Shown here: positions 1 through 12,569 of the stretch, piece by piece | How the letters are laid out: each line of letters begins with the position of its first letter | How positions within the stretch are numbered: the stretch's first letter is position 1 | Assembly (NCBI RefSeq): GCF_042242105.1 | Contig: NC_092025.1 | Span: 15,767,656-15,831,655, forward strand | DNA from: Pempheris klunzingeri | Lineage: Eukaryota > Chordata > Actinopteri > Acropomatiformes > Pempheridae | Length of the DNA: 64,000 nt | Reading direction: 5' to 3' | Made by a program: the position numbers and the translations under genes | The notes under the pieces: generated by a model | What the model saw: the letters and a program-made list of their open reading frames with translations, nothing else | Told to the model about the DNA's origin: nothing | The model's database searches: none

Positions 1-3000
1 GCTGGACTCAGCTCTGAAGAGTACCAGGTACGCAGTCTTTGTTTCTTTGGCTGTTTCTGGTGCTGTCTTCACACACAATTTCTTCCACACACACACACAC
101 ACACACATTCAAACATGTGTTAAGATATCCATTGTGCTATGCAACACATTTTTTCCTTTTGTGTTAATTTTAGGCCTTCTTGGTGTATGCAGCAGGTCTG
201 TATGCCAATATGGGAAACTACAAGTCTTTTGGAGACACCAAGTTCATCCCAAATCTACCTAAGGTGAGAAAATCTTCTGTGACACCTGCTTTTATAACCG
301 TTTTACAGGGAGGGGACCCAATAAAATTAACACCTACACAATGTAATGCAACAACCCCATCAAAAAAGTTAAGAATTTCCACAATGTTGAATCAACAGAT
401 CTCTAACTGCTGCAGCATATTTCAAGATGTCTGTATCTGTGGTATGTTCACCCAGGACAAGCTGAAAGCTCTGGTGATTGCCAGCCAGGCATTTCAGGAG
501 CAGCCCGCTGAGATGGAGGCTCTGTGGGACAGCTGCTCATGTCTCATCTACTCCCTGGAAGACAGACAGAAGCAGCTGGGGCTGGGAGACAAGGTGGGAT
601 CTTGTATAATTCAATACAGAGTTTAGGCAAAACTGTTGTCATGTAATATTTAATGAAATGTGCCGTCAGGGCTGCTCTTGAGAGGGCATTTCTCATTCTG
701 CATTGTAAGCACAGGCTTAGGGTTGTTCTTTCTGGCAGATATGTATGTTCTAATCCAAAAGCCCTCAGTAATTGTTCTTTCTCTGCTTTCCTCCTTTTCT
801 CATTTATTGAGCTGTTACTTGTGTCAGACAAATTGAATATTTTCAAGTAGAAAGTTAAATGTTCTACATGTTCGTGTCTTCAGATTGGCTGCCAACAGCA
901 TCAGTTGTCCTTCAGGAAGAACTACAGGCGACCCAGTACTGTGACCCCTATGAGAAAATGTATGGCTCATGAAGTATTTTTGCTATGTTTTTCTTCAGGG
1001 AATCACCACCTACTTCTCAGGAAACTGCTGCCTGGAGGATGCTGAGCTGGCTCAGAAATTCCTTGACTCTAAAGTAAGCTGAATTCACACTTAAAATAAA
1101 TATTCATATTCCCATTGTTCTTTCCCCAATCTTTTGTAATATTCTGTGCTTAATGTTTCTCTTTTTACTCCTTTCTGACATTAATTCCCTTTCTTTGTTG
1201 CACTCAGTTTGCTTTTCTCTTAATCTCACCTCTGCCGTCCACTTTGACGGTTCATCCTGTCTCTGTGGTGTCTTACAGATTACTTACTCTTCACTGTGTT
1301 CTTGTGGTTTGTCTCTAGAAACTGTCTGCTTACAACACCCGTCTGTTTAAGAAGGAAAACGGAGGTAAAGCGTGCTACGAGGTGCGCTTGGCCTCAGCTG
1401 TGCAGAAAGGTCGGTACTACAGTAAAGTAAATGACATTTACGTGACAACCACAATAAGATTTGTGATCATTTACAAATTTACGTTGCAGTTCACCAGCTA
1501 TAATGCACTTGTGACAGATTTGGCACACAGAATTTAATATGTATCACGTGTCATGCAGACTCCATATGTCATGCTAGAGACGCTCTAGCTTGTGAACTCA
1601 AATGCATTATGATTGCTGAAAAATGGATGTGACGAGATAACGTGCCTCTCGAATGTTGTTAATGATGCTATGCAGTCCGTGACTAAATGACACAACTGCC
1701 TCACAGACTGTGCAGTGGAGGGGGAATGCGAGTCATGCTGCGGCAGCTTCAGCTATGAAGACAAAGAGTTCACTGTGAAGAGGGGAGACTATGCTGCTCT
1801 CATGGAGAAAGTCAGCTATTACCTCCAACAAGCACAGGTGAGAGCAAAATGTGTGAATTTCAGTGTAACAAAAACCCAAAGAAGTGTACTATTTAAGTTG
1901 TCGGAGTTGATAACATGTCATTAAGACGCCTGAAAGTAAAAGAAAAAGAGGCCAAAATGACAGACGATATTAAAATTGCAAGTTAAAATGAATGTGAAAG
2001 TATTGGCCAAACAATAATGGAGTCGTATCTCGAGGAGGAGTGTAGGAGCAAATGAAAATGATCTTCTTGCCACAGTACCACTTTTGACATTCTTGCCCTG
2101 TTTCCAAATACTTAATGCAGGCTTATGCTGCCAATGAGAACCAGAAGAAGATGCTCGAGGAGTACGGGCGCAGCTTCACCTTGGGCTCAGTTGAAGCCCA
2201 TAAAGAGGGTTCGCGCTACTGGATCAAAGACAAGGGACCAATTGTTGAGAGGTGAGCCCACTGAGCCAGAGTGACATCAGATGAACACGTTGACTGTCCA
2301 CATTGAAGGTTGTTCAGTCATCTAGCATCTAGTCTCGTGTAGTAACCTCTGAAACCTTTCTCTCTCTTCACTGTACTCCTCATCGCTCCCTCCCTCTCTC
2401 CTCCTCTCAGCTACATAGGCTTCATAGAGAGCTACAGAGACCCATTTGGCTCCAGAGGAGAGTTTGAAGGTAACTACTGTGGTGATTAAGAACAGCGATA
2501 TTAATTGGCATTCAAGCGGTGCTCTCCGGGTTTTATTGCTGTGGTGCAGAGCTTACCATTGTTACGGAGCTGCTTCAAACAGTTACTTAGGTAGATATCT
2601 GCAGCTTTTAATGCCAGTAAGTAATTTTGGAGGTTTTCTTTAATTGTTGAAGTAATTACATTGATTTTAGGAGGACACAAACTGTGCTCCATACCTTGAA
2701 TGCCACAATATTACACAACTTATTAAGTTAGTGCTCTGCCATAAATCCAAGTCTGTGGTCAACATGTTACTATTAATTTCTATTTTAGGAACTAGGAAAT
2801 ATTCCTTATGCCTGTTAAGATAGAGATTGAATAAAGAGAGGGAGCAGCGTTAGCGAGAGCAAACTATATGATAAAAACTACTTTCCAGATTTTGTGTGAA
2901 TGTAGCCGAAGTGAAGCTTTATCCTGTCTTGTGTGTGTGTGTGTGGCTCTGGAAGGAGACAGCCATGTAATCTGGCTGGATTATTTATGTATAAATCCAT

Positions 3001-6000
3001 ACATTGTTTTTTAGGAAAATCACTCTCATTCTGCCTTTTTAAAAATGGTGTCTGAAATAAAATGCAACAAGCATCAATTAGAAAAGGGTCATTGCTGCAA
3101 GACCCCACTTCCAAAAGCCCCCCTGAACAGGAACTTCTTTAGGGGTGAAATAACATCCTAGTTTAGACCCTCGTCCCTGCGGTGGAAACGCATGAGCTTG
3201 GGGAAAGTTGCTGCAGTGAAAATGCTGCGTTTGATTCCCCTCAAAAATGGCACCTTGTATCCATGTGTTAAGAATTTAAATTATAGGAGGATTTATATTA
3301 TGCCCTTTCTTTATGATTATTCAGAAATTTGTTTTTTAACTTTACTTTGGGTGCTTCCAGGGTTCGTGGCAGTTGTGAATAAGGCGATGAGTGAGCGTTT
3401 TGCCAAACTGGTGAGCTCAGCAGAAGTCTTGCTCCCTGAGCTGCCTTGGCCCGAGGAGTTTGAGAAGGACACTTTCCTTAAACCGGACTTCACCTCGCTG
3501 GATGTTCTCACTTTCGCTGGGAGTGGAATACCAGCTGGCATCAACATCCCCAACTGTATGTACACTTAGACATGGACGTGTTTGTCAAATAACAAAGTTC
3601 AGTTCATTTAACTTTTAATGTCTTACAATATATCGGTTGCGTGTCTTTGTGTGCAGATGATGACATCAGACAGTCGGAGGGCTTTAAAAACGTGTCACTT
3701 GGCAACGTGCTGGCTGTAGCCTATGCCACGCAAAAGGAAAAACTCACCTTCCTGGAGGAGGAGGACAAGGTACCAGAGTCTCCTACACGCCAGCTCTTGT
3801 TTCTCTCACACACTCCAGTAATTACACATTCTCCCGTGTGTTTGTGCACTAGGATTTGTTTATCAAGTGGAAGGGCCCATCATTCGAGGTGCAGGTTGGA
3901 CTTCATGAGCTGTTGGGCCATGGAAGTGGGAAGCTGTTTGTCGAGGTGAGTCAAGGATACCGCTGTCGTACACTCATATCAACGTCAGAGAGCTAACCTA
4001 CATCATTTATAGCCACATGAATGCTGAATGGGTGTTTTGCTCCATCTCTTCCTACAGAATGACAAGGGCAAGTTCAACTTTGATAAGAGTAAGGTGATCA
4101 ACCCAGAGACCGGAGAACCTGTAAGTTTGTGTGTGTGTGTCTACACCTATTTTTAATTCTGCATTCAGATGGCAACAACAGACTGATGGTGTAAGTGTTT
4201 CTCTTTAGGTGTCCACTTGGTATCGGGGCAGTGAGACGTGGGACAGTAAATTCTCCACGATTGCCTCCTCCTATGAGGAATGCCGAGCCGAGTGTGTCGG
4301 ACTCTATCTGTGTCTCAACAAGCAAGTGCTCAGGTACGTCATGTTCTGCTTGTAACCTGCACTCGCTGTGTGTCTCTGCTATACATTACATGTTTACAGG
4401 CTTGCCTTTTTAATCACTCCCAGTTGGAGAATGAGGATAAGGAGGAGCATGTGCTTCTTATCCGAGGCATCTTCGAGCCGTTGAGCCTCTGCCAACAGAC
4501 AGCTGCTGCCGTTGCTCGTGTTGTGTGTTATTTACGATTAAAGGGCTCGCTGGATTGTCTCTACATTTGCAAACTGTTGCTGTAATTTGCTCCTCGATCG
4601 ACTTTTTTTTTTTGATAGATGTAAATTTTAGAGATGCATTTTGTTGTTTTGTCTATGATTAATCTTTAAAATTTTAAGATGACTTAAAGATACACTCCCA
4701 GAATCTGTTCTGGTCCAAAAGTCCAAACCCTCTAAATCCCCAAATTTATTTTGTCGAAAAAACATTTAGTGACTTGGGGTCACAATTAGGAACCATCACA
4801 AAATCAGGAAGCGATTTACAAACACATAGTTTCACACTTAATTGATGCCATTTTGGGGGAAATCATCATGTCATTTGGGCTGGTTTAATGACAATTGTTG
4901 GAATGGAATAATGGTTATTATTTCTGGAAAATGTGATTTGTGGCTGAGGGCCATGAGGGAGATCAGCATGTTAATTGTTCTTTGTCTGTCTGTGTGTGTT
5001 TGTGTATTTGTTTTCCAGTATTTTTGGCCACGAGGGCCAGGACGCTGACGATGTGGTGTACGTCAACTGGCTCAGCATGGTCCGAGCTGGACTGCTGGGC
5101 CTGGAGTTCTACACATCTGAGAGCAAGAGCTGGAGACAGGTAATCTGCCTGCTCCATAACATGCCGTCTCCCTTACTCTTAACTTGGACTGGTGTGCTGC
5201 ATGCGATAATGAGTCACAACGTTGATTTATATGAAACTTCAGAGATGCATAGTGTTGGGTGAACTGTGTTTATAAGACAAGTCAACATACAGACCATGTA
5301 GCATGTGTTTCTTACAGCCTGACTGGCTCAACGCTACGTCTCTGCATTGTTTTATAACACAGCTTATAGTAAGTCTGTCTGTGTTTATACGAGTGCCAAG
5401 AGATGTATACAGTGTATGTCATGTGTATGTGTGTGTGTCTGTCTGTCTCAGGCTCACATGCAGGCTCGTTTCGTGATCCTGCGTGTTCTGCTGGAGGCCG
5501 GGGAGGGCCTGGTGGGCCTGGAGGAAACGACGGGACAGGACGGCAAGCCTGATGCTCGAATCACATTGGACCGAAGCAAGATCCACACTGTGGGCAAGGA
5601 CGCCATCCACAGGTTCCTTCGTAAACTGCAGGTACATCCATAGTTTTGGCAGACAAAAGATCCCATATAACAAGTATGTGATATTGAAAAGAATGCAACA
5701 ATTGCTGAAAAAGAACATACTGGAATCTCCACATGGTGGATTTATTTGTAAGTCAAACAGCAGAAGATAATCTGCAGCTACTGCAGACAATGGAAATAAA
5801 GCAAACTTGTGGTGGACAGTTTTTACTATTTTTTTCTTGTGTTTTATAGCTCTAACAATTCAGGGTAGATTCAAGAAAATTTAATTTGTAAATTGTAATT
5901 AAAATACAAAAGTAAGATTCACAATAACAAATCCACCCAAATAACCAACTTCTCAGATCTCTGTGTTCTCAATTAAATTAAATTTTAATTTCTACTTTTA

Positions 6001-6757
6001 ATTCATGTGTCACGTGACTCTAGCATTGCATTTCTGCGTGGTTAATCATTAATCTTCTCTCTCTACACCCAACATGTTGCTAACCCCATTCCACTATTTT
6101 TAGGTCCTTAAGTCAACAGCAGATGTGGAAGGAGGCAGAGCTCTCTATGACGGCTACTCCGCAGTCGGCGACAGCGGTGCCCACAACTTCTTGCGTCTCC
6201 GGGAGACGATACTACTGAGGAAGGAAGCTCGCAAGATGTTTGTCCAGGCCAACTCCAGAATCAACGGTATGTTCCTGCATCTGTACCCATCTGTTTCGCA
6301 TGACCTGAAACACCCCGGTCCTGTTTAAGTTTTATTTGTAAGACTACAGGTATATATTGCTACAAAATGGTGCCTAAAAACCAGTGAGTTGGCTCATTTG
6401 TAAAGTCTGAAGTAGGTTTACATGAGCACTACTTAATTGATACCTGATAACAAGATATTATTAAATCTGTATTAAAAATGACATTTAAAAAAAAAAAAAT
6501 AATACTTTATTGCTCAAACCTTTCTAGTTACAGACTGTGATTGTACACGTGTGGAAGGATTCGTACACTCTTACACTGACACTGAGTTTGTTTGTGTGTG
6601 ATTTCCAGGGGACAGCGTAGAGCTGGTGGAGTACGAAGGCAGCGCGGCAGGTTTGATTCGCTCCTTCACTGAGCGCTTCCAAGACGACCCGGAGCAGCTG
6701 GAGGCTGAACTTCTGAAGATGAGCAAATCAGACATGCTGTGCTGGTCACCTCAATAG
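1..6757 (+). CDS. dpp3: Dipeptidyl peptidase 3, 3' part of gene (17 exons, 647 codons visible)
   Basis: Cytosolic zinc metallopeptidase of family M49 that removes dipeptides from the N-terminus of short peptides. The 5' end lies outside the window; human DPP3 has 737 residues, so about 90 are missing. Exons: 1-27, 174-263, 456-593, 999-1073, 1319-1409, 1707-1837, 2121-2251, 2411-2469, 3361-3555, 3657-3769, 3853-3945, 4058-4120, 4209-4333, 5019-5139, 5452-5631, 6104-6266, 6609-6757. All joins are GT-AG and keep one frame to TAG at 6755-6757. The zinc motif HELLGH is in the exon at 3853-3945, and the second motif EECRAE is in the exon at 4209-4333, so the enzyme looks catalytically intact. Long runs match human DPP3 as I recall it, such as [20 protein letters not shown] and [19 protein letters not shown]. 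The gene converges on the RIN1-like gene. Identification is firm; a few exon edges could shift by some bases. Confidence 0.97.
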
Positions 6758-6914
6758 GTTTCAAAAATACCTACTGAAATCCCCCCCCCCCTAACCACAT
6801 GTAAAACAAAACTGATTTGATCTTTATGGACTTTAAAACACAAAAACTGCAAAATGATCCGAATCCTTTTAGAAGACACTTCTCAACAGACTAAAGTTTC
6901 ATGCTTCAAATAAA
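6758..6914 (+). terminator. dpp3: dpp3 3' UTR with polyadenylation signal
   Basis: AATAAA at 6909-6914, about 150 bases after the dpp3 stop codon, is the nearest canonical poly(A) signal. A C-rich run lies at 6781-6791. The transcript end just after the signal is inferred. Confidence 0.6.
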
Positions 6915-6929
6915 GCCATAGGACTAGAA

Positions 6930-7875
6930 TAAATCTGCCAAAGACACCAGCCACAGCTTTCCAGCCACGGACCACTTTGATAACAGGATCAGATACAAAT
7001 AATTAATTGATAGTTAACGAGACCATCACTTTTTAAAGTGCTCATTTTCCTAATGAGACATATTGACAACTGTCAGTTAAACCAATGCTGCCTGACAATA
7101 AAAATGGTTCCTGGTTCATGTATGTAAATGACTGAAGGTAGTTTTCACTTTCTTACCATGGTAAAGTCAAAAAGTTCACCTTCAAATCCAAATCTTTACA
7201 AAATGATCATTATAACACGTGTGCTCAAAATTATTTCTTGATGTTTATGGTCAACTTTTAGCTAAAATCGATTTCATCTTTACAGCTTGTCCATCAAGTT
7301 AAATGTTTGTCCAGCCTTGGTGATGATGGTTTGACAGGTTAAGACTGTTAATTAGCTGCCATGACAGCTTAAAGTTGACTGTAACACTAAATAATACTTT
7401 CGCTACTTTTGTTGCCAGGTTTGGTATAAAGAAGTTATGGATTACTTGACTGTATAAAATATTGGTGGAAAGCCTTAAAAGAAAAAAGCTGTATGTAAGA
7501 AGTGGGTTGAATCTGCACAAATAAAATTTGTTTGATAAAATCTTAGTGGTATTTTCTTCTACCGTAGGACAGTCACACATTTCATTTTTATGAAATACAA
7601 CCATAATCTGAGATTTGACTTTTTTTTTTTTTTTTTTAAATGACATAAGGAATCACCCCAATGATTGCAGTATGACTTTCGTTGGTACAGGAATTGTTAA
7701 ATTCAGTCCAAAGCTGAAATCTCAACTTCTACTCTATCAAAGTAGAAGGCATCTTTGAATCAACATTTTGGTTCACATCGTCCCATGTTATGTACATTGT
7801 CCTACAGTTTTGAATGCAACGCCTGCAGGTAGCCAGCTCAACAGCAGAAACAGGTTCACAATGTTGATAATGGTT
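6930..7875. other. Intergenic spacer between convergent dpp3 and RIN1-like gene
   Basis: AT-rich sequence with a poly-T run near 7620-7638 and no ORF resembling a known protein on either strand. It was read specifically for the missing RIN1 RH, VPS9 and RA domains; none was recognised. Confidence 0.6.
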
Positions 7876-7881
7876 TTTATT
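7876..7881 (-). terminator. Candidate poly(A) signal of the RIN1-like gene
   Basis: TTTATT on the plus strand gives AATAAA on the minus strand, about 275 bases beyond the stop codon of the RIN1-like frame. This supports a transcript that really ends there rather than continuing into further coding exons. Confidence 0.5.
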
Positions 7882-8155
7882 GTACTTTTTTATACAAACA
7901 GTTATTTGTGATGGACTACCTGACTCGGTTTTAAGTCTCTGCAATTATCAATTTAGTTTAGTTTTCAGAAAATACTGATGATGATAAACATGGCTGTCAG
8001 GTAAGAACAATTCATTCATTAAAATTTTTAATAGTTTTTAAAATTTAGTTTAGTAAAACTAAAGTAATTCAAAGTTTTCTTCTATTGTACTTAATTCTAC
8101 ACTGTGTCATGATATCATACAACGGAATTCAGTCACAGTCTAAAATGTTTGTTCG

Positions 8156-11100
8156 CTAGAGGCTTGTACCATTGTCCTGTTTGTGCGGTGAGTGAGGTGG
8201 AGTCTCTCCTGCCGCCTCAAGACTGCTGAAGGAGCTGGAGCTGTCTGTGTCACCTAAAGAAGCAGCATTCATCAGTAACACCAGACCCACTTCCTCCTCC
8301 TCCTCCTCCCTCATTTTGTGCAGTCCCTCATTTGTCTCGCCATCCTCATCCTTATTTTGATCCTCACCTGCTCCCTCCTCCTCAGCCTCCCTCTCTGATC
8401 TTCGCTGATCGGGTCTTGAGGGGGTAGCAGGTGTGTGATAGATCTGCTCTGCCAGCTGAGAGAAGCATGGAGAGGTGAAGGGAGAGAGAGAGAAGGGGAC
8501 CTTAGGAGAAGGAGATGGGGACTGGTAAGGCGAAAGAGAGGGCGAAGCGCTGGGTGAGTCTTGTGGAGAGAGGGGAAAGGGAACCTTGGGAGAAGGAGAT
8601 GGGGATTGATAAGGTGAGAGAGAGGGAGAAGCACTGGGAGAGTCATAAGGAGAGAGGGACGGAGATACTTTGGGGAAAAGGGGAGGGGCCATGGGAGAAA
8701 CCGATTGGGAGAGGTAAGGAGAGAGTAATGGAGAATGGGAGGAACTGATCATTGGAGAGGGCTGCATGTAGTCTGAGTCATCTGGAAGATGCTCTATTAC
8801 TGATGGTAGCTGAGCTATTGCTGCCTCTTCCCTGACTCCAGCTTTGCTTTGGCCTGTTTCCATCTGTGTTTGCCCCTGCTCCTGCATCTCAGGCTGTTTC
8901 TGGCTTTTACATTTTCTTTTGGTTTTGGGCATTAGCGGTGGTGGAGGAGGAGGAGAGAGCGGGGGCGACAGCAAGGTTGATGTCTCTGTGGAAATCCGAA
9001 CCTTGAGGCTGCGTTTGAACATGCGCCGCCTGGACAAAGCATTCTGGGACTGCAGGAAAAGGGGGTTGATGAAACAGAGAGCACCCAAGCCAGAGCCACA
9101 GTTCAGCTCTTTGGGGCTGCGCGTCGTGATTGGACAAAACTCATGGAACAGGGTGGGGCCTGGACCTGATTGTTTGGTGGCAGTGTCTGATTCTGGTGCT
9201 GTCTTGAGCAGGTTGTCTAAATGTGACTGGGGAGCTGAACCAGGCTGAGCTGCAACTTGTGGGGCAGCAGCAGGTGTGGCTGGAGCTACAGGGTCTGGTT
9301 TCTTCTCCTTGTCTTTCTGAGGCTTAGGGGCCTCCCGTGGCCCACGAATGTTTAGGTGGGAACTCCAGAATTCTAGAAAGCAATACAGATGTTTGTTGTT
9401 TTTTCATTATAGTGAAACAGTGATTCCTGCTTTATAGGTCAATTTTGGGCAATTACCATATATTCCTTTTGTAAGATGAATAAATTCATAAACTGTACAA
9501 AACGAATTTTAAAAATGACAACACACAAGATGTGCAAAAAATATCACCTACTGACAGCTTTCAAACTGCAACTTCTACAAATTGTGTCACATTCATGTAT
9601 AATACAGTGTTTTTTTGTGTGGTTTTGTATATATATAATATATCTTGGGAAATATATTTTATTACATTAAAATCAATCAATATATACCTATATATCTATT
9701 TACTGATCGTTCAATGGACACTTTTTCTAGTGTTCCTGTCTGTTAACCAGCAGCTGGGAAGTATTTACTGTATTATAGTACGTGTGCGCCTGTAAATAAA
9801 CCCTTTAAGGTCCATGTACTAGAGATTGAAGTTACAAAATCTGCTGCCAGGAACAAGTAGCCGTGTTCACCAACCTATTCCCATATGTGAGATGGACTCG
9901 AGCTCTTTGTGGGACGTTGCCTTTGCAATGGCCTCAGGAAGCTCCAGGGGGAATGGTAATACATCTCTGATAACACAGACAAAATATATATATATATATC
10001 ATTAATACCAACATTAGCTCATGCAGAACAATAAATACTGACAGTGATCAATGTAGAAAAAGAGGAAAAACTGATAATATACTGAAGAGGAAGTGAAGGA
10101 AAACTGAAAAAAATGAGATTATGAAGGAGGCACAACCAGCAGAAGAAAATGAAAATTAGTAAAACAAGATATTTACCTGCTGACACAGTAGAAGGAAATT
10201 AGTCTTGGGAGATCTGGAAAGCTGATGCCTGAAGTTTCCAAAGACAGAGCTGGGGGAGTAGGGGTAGTTTTGTATGAACAACGTGGTTGTATCGCCTCTA
10301 GGGTCTTATTTATCAGGATATTGGGTGTGTCGGCATATGAATATCAAAATACCTTAAAGACTGAAAGTTATATATAATCATGTGTAAATACTGTGTAATA
10401 CTGGAGCAAAGCCGCGTTAAAGGACCGTGCCAATACATTTTATAAAGCATACATAAGCTTTTAAATTGATTTCATACATTCCAGACATTCAATAGATTAA
10501 TTTCTAATCAGTTCAGCATTAAAATAAACAAAAAATAAACCAGGAACAGTTACTTCACAATCTTGGCTTGGCTATACTCTACAGCAAGTTAAAAAATCAA
10601 ATACTCTGTTTTCAGCCTGTGAAAATGTGTCGAATTTCTGCTCTTGCTGTAGTAACCAAAGTAGTGTCTTATTTCATACAAATTCAATAAATGCACAGAT
10701 GAGAACTAGACTACTATTACTAACTACTACTAATAACTACTATAAGAGAAGGCAGATTCAGCCTACATGGCTAAATGTTTGGGGTCAGACACAGAAATGT
10801 CAAAAACTCACTCTTAGTGGAGGGCTCCTCCCTGATTCCAAACTGTTGAACGAAGGATGGCACACTGTCATCCGCCAGACGGACACACAGCACGTTTCTC
10901 TGAGATGTGCGAGACTTGCGTACCAGGAAGTTCTGCAGGACAGCACAACTGACAACTGAGTTTGTGTGTGAATGCACAGGACGTGGAAAGAAAAAAATGG
11001 ATTATGTGTGCGTACACGTAGACAAGTGATGCATGTGTGTGTGGCTCTGACCCCAGGAGGCTCCCTCTGCAGTATGTGCAGAGCGGTGGCAGGGTTGATT

Positions 11101-11255
11101 GATAGCTGAAGCCAGACAGGAACTGTGAGCAGGAGTCGGTCCAGTACACTGATGCTTCTCAGAGAGCCCCTTTCCCGTTTATGCCCCAAAAACTTGCGCT
11201 CTGAAGGCTGAGTGGGCTCCGGGAAATCATACAGAGGTTCTTCTTGCTGTGCCAT
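8156..11255 (-). CDS. rin1: RIN1-like Ras/Rab interactor, SH2 and proline-rich part only (568 aa)
   Basis: RIN proteins bind active Ras and act as Rab5 exchange factors on early endosomes. Minus-strand exons: 11255-11052, 10932-10812, 10249-10177, 9966-9875, 9372-8156; together 1707 nt, an exact open frame ending at 8156-8158. An N-terminal EPLYDFP box is followed by an SH2 domain (about residues 48-145) with GNFLVRKS; the phosphotyrosine-binding Arg is residue 73. The post-SH2 block with IEFWSSHLNI matches human RIN1 closely, as does GALCFINPLF. A proline run lies near residues 300-310, then a Ser-Pro repeat region (about 400-455) and an acidic stretch. The frame stops about where human RIN1 continues into its RH, VPS9 and RA domains, which are absent. 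The ATG follows a GT-run ending in TAG, which could be a 3' splice site of a 5' UTR intron. The family call is firm; whether the short form is the true full product is open. Confidence 0.85.
8499..8666 (-). repeat. Two-copy 84-bp tandem repeat in the RIN1-like Ser-Pro region
   Basis: The segment beginning at 8499 recurs at 8583 with a period of 84 bases, i.e. 28 codons, so the frame is kept. Each unit encodes LSPYQSPSPSPKVPF-type sequence. Shorter Ser-Pro units continue to about 8760. The plus strand here is nearly pure purine. Confidence 0.8.
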
Positions 11256-12479
11256 CTACACACACACACACACACACACAACAAAAAGTACACATAGTTA
11301 ATATTGCCCTGCAACTGATCATGCTCTCCCATAGAGTCTGCACACTATAGGTGGTTATTATCTGTCCCTGTGGCCCACATTTAGGAAGGGAAGAGGGCTA
11401 GGATGGCTGCACACACACAGACACACACCTGGGTAATAAATCTGCCTGGATTGGGACAGCAAGTCCAGACTTGGTAAAGTGCAGTAGCTCAGACAGAGCT
11501 TAAATGAAACAGGCAGCGATGGGAAACAAACGTTCAAAATATAGACGCACAAAGATGATGCAACATTACATATTAAAAAATAAAGACAACTGGATATCAT
11601 ACGATTGTCTCAAGGCTCTAACTATGAACATATCAAGAAGATCTGTCTGTCTGGCTGCAGCCTACATGTCAACATCTGTCTGTATCCGCAGCAAGCATTC
11701 CTGTAAGACTTCCCTGTGCTTCCTCTTCAAACTCAAAGTCTTCCTGCTGTACAACCACACATCGTGTCAACTGCGACAGCCACGTTTAAACATTAGCAGG
11801 CTCGTTGTTTACCTCTTTGCTCCGATCCTTGTACAATCTTTTTTTTTAAATAATCTCCTCCGGTTCCACTTTATGATGGCATGCTCCTTAATCTCCCATC
11901 AACTTTACCTCGATGAAAAGTCAACTTCTCTCCCACTGCAGCCTGTCATAACCTGTGCTCTTAGATCCGTAGATGTCTAATTTAGTTGGCTCCTCCTCTC
12001 CTCCCACCTGGAAATAAATACCTGTGTCATTATACTGCATGTCCTGAGCAACAAACTTAATCATCTGTGTTGTAGTTAAGATAATAACTATGGCTGTTGT
12101 AGGATTAGCAGTCATTTAATTAAAATAGTAATGTTGTAGTAGCATAATTGCTACTGTACATGAAAAACTTTTGTGTTTCCTCATTATACCTGTTACAGTG
12201 CCACCACTATTACGACATATTAATGCTAAAAACAGTTTAACAACAAAGTTAAATAGTTGTACAACACAACTTTTAACTTCTCCTTTTCAGAGTAGTGGTA
12301 GCAAGTAAGTTCTAGCTAGCTAACTTTGGCTAACTACGCTTTCTTTGGGAAGCATGTGTAAGTGTAATAACGCTATTATGCCGGGCCGGAAATATAACTG
12401 AAAATTATAATATGGTAGCACATGTGGTGTGGTATTAAAGCCGTGTACTTTGTGAACTTGTGGTGTCATGAACCAAACC
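11256..12479. other. Spacer between RIN1-like gene and rbm14
   Basis: Begins with a CA microsatellite (11258-11281) beside the RIN1-like start codon. It must hold the RIN1-like promoter and perhaps a 5' UTR exon, but no clear donor or core promoter could be fixed. No protein-coding signal was recognised; the ORFs here have no family resemblance. Confidence 0.4.
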
Positions 12480-12569
12480 TGATGAAACTGCGCCCCCGTG
12501 GCTGCCGGCGCGCCTCATGAAACCGGAGCCGGAAGTGACGTCTGAAATACAGCTCCAGGACCGCGTTGG
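12480..12569 (+). promoter_or_regulatory. rbm14: rbm14 promoter and noncoding first exon end
   Basis: A GC- and CpG-rich stretch with an ETS site running into a CRE-like half site (CCGGAAGTGACG, 12529-12540), typical of TATA-less housekeeping promoters. A good donor, TTGG|GTAAGA, follows at 12569/12570. The matching acceptor is at 13231/13232, nineteen bases before the rbm14 ATG. A noncoding exon ending at 12569 is inferred; the start site itself is not determined. Confidence 0.6.

Noticed and set aside
7299-7944. Minus-strand ORFs downstream of the RIN1-like stop as possible VPS9 exons
   Set aside because: Translations are Lys/Asn/Ser-rich with no VPS9 or RA motifs.
8844-9248. Plus-strand ORF opposite the RIN1-like exon
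   Set aside because: Antisense shadow of a proline-rich coding exon; the minus-strand frame matches RIN1.
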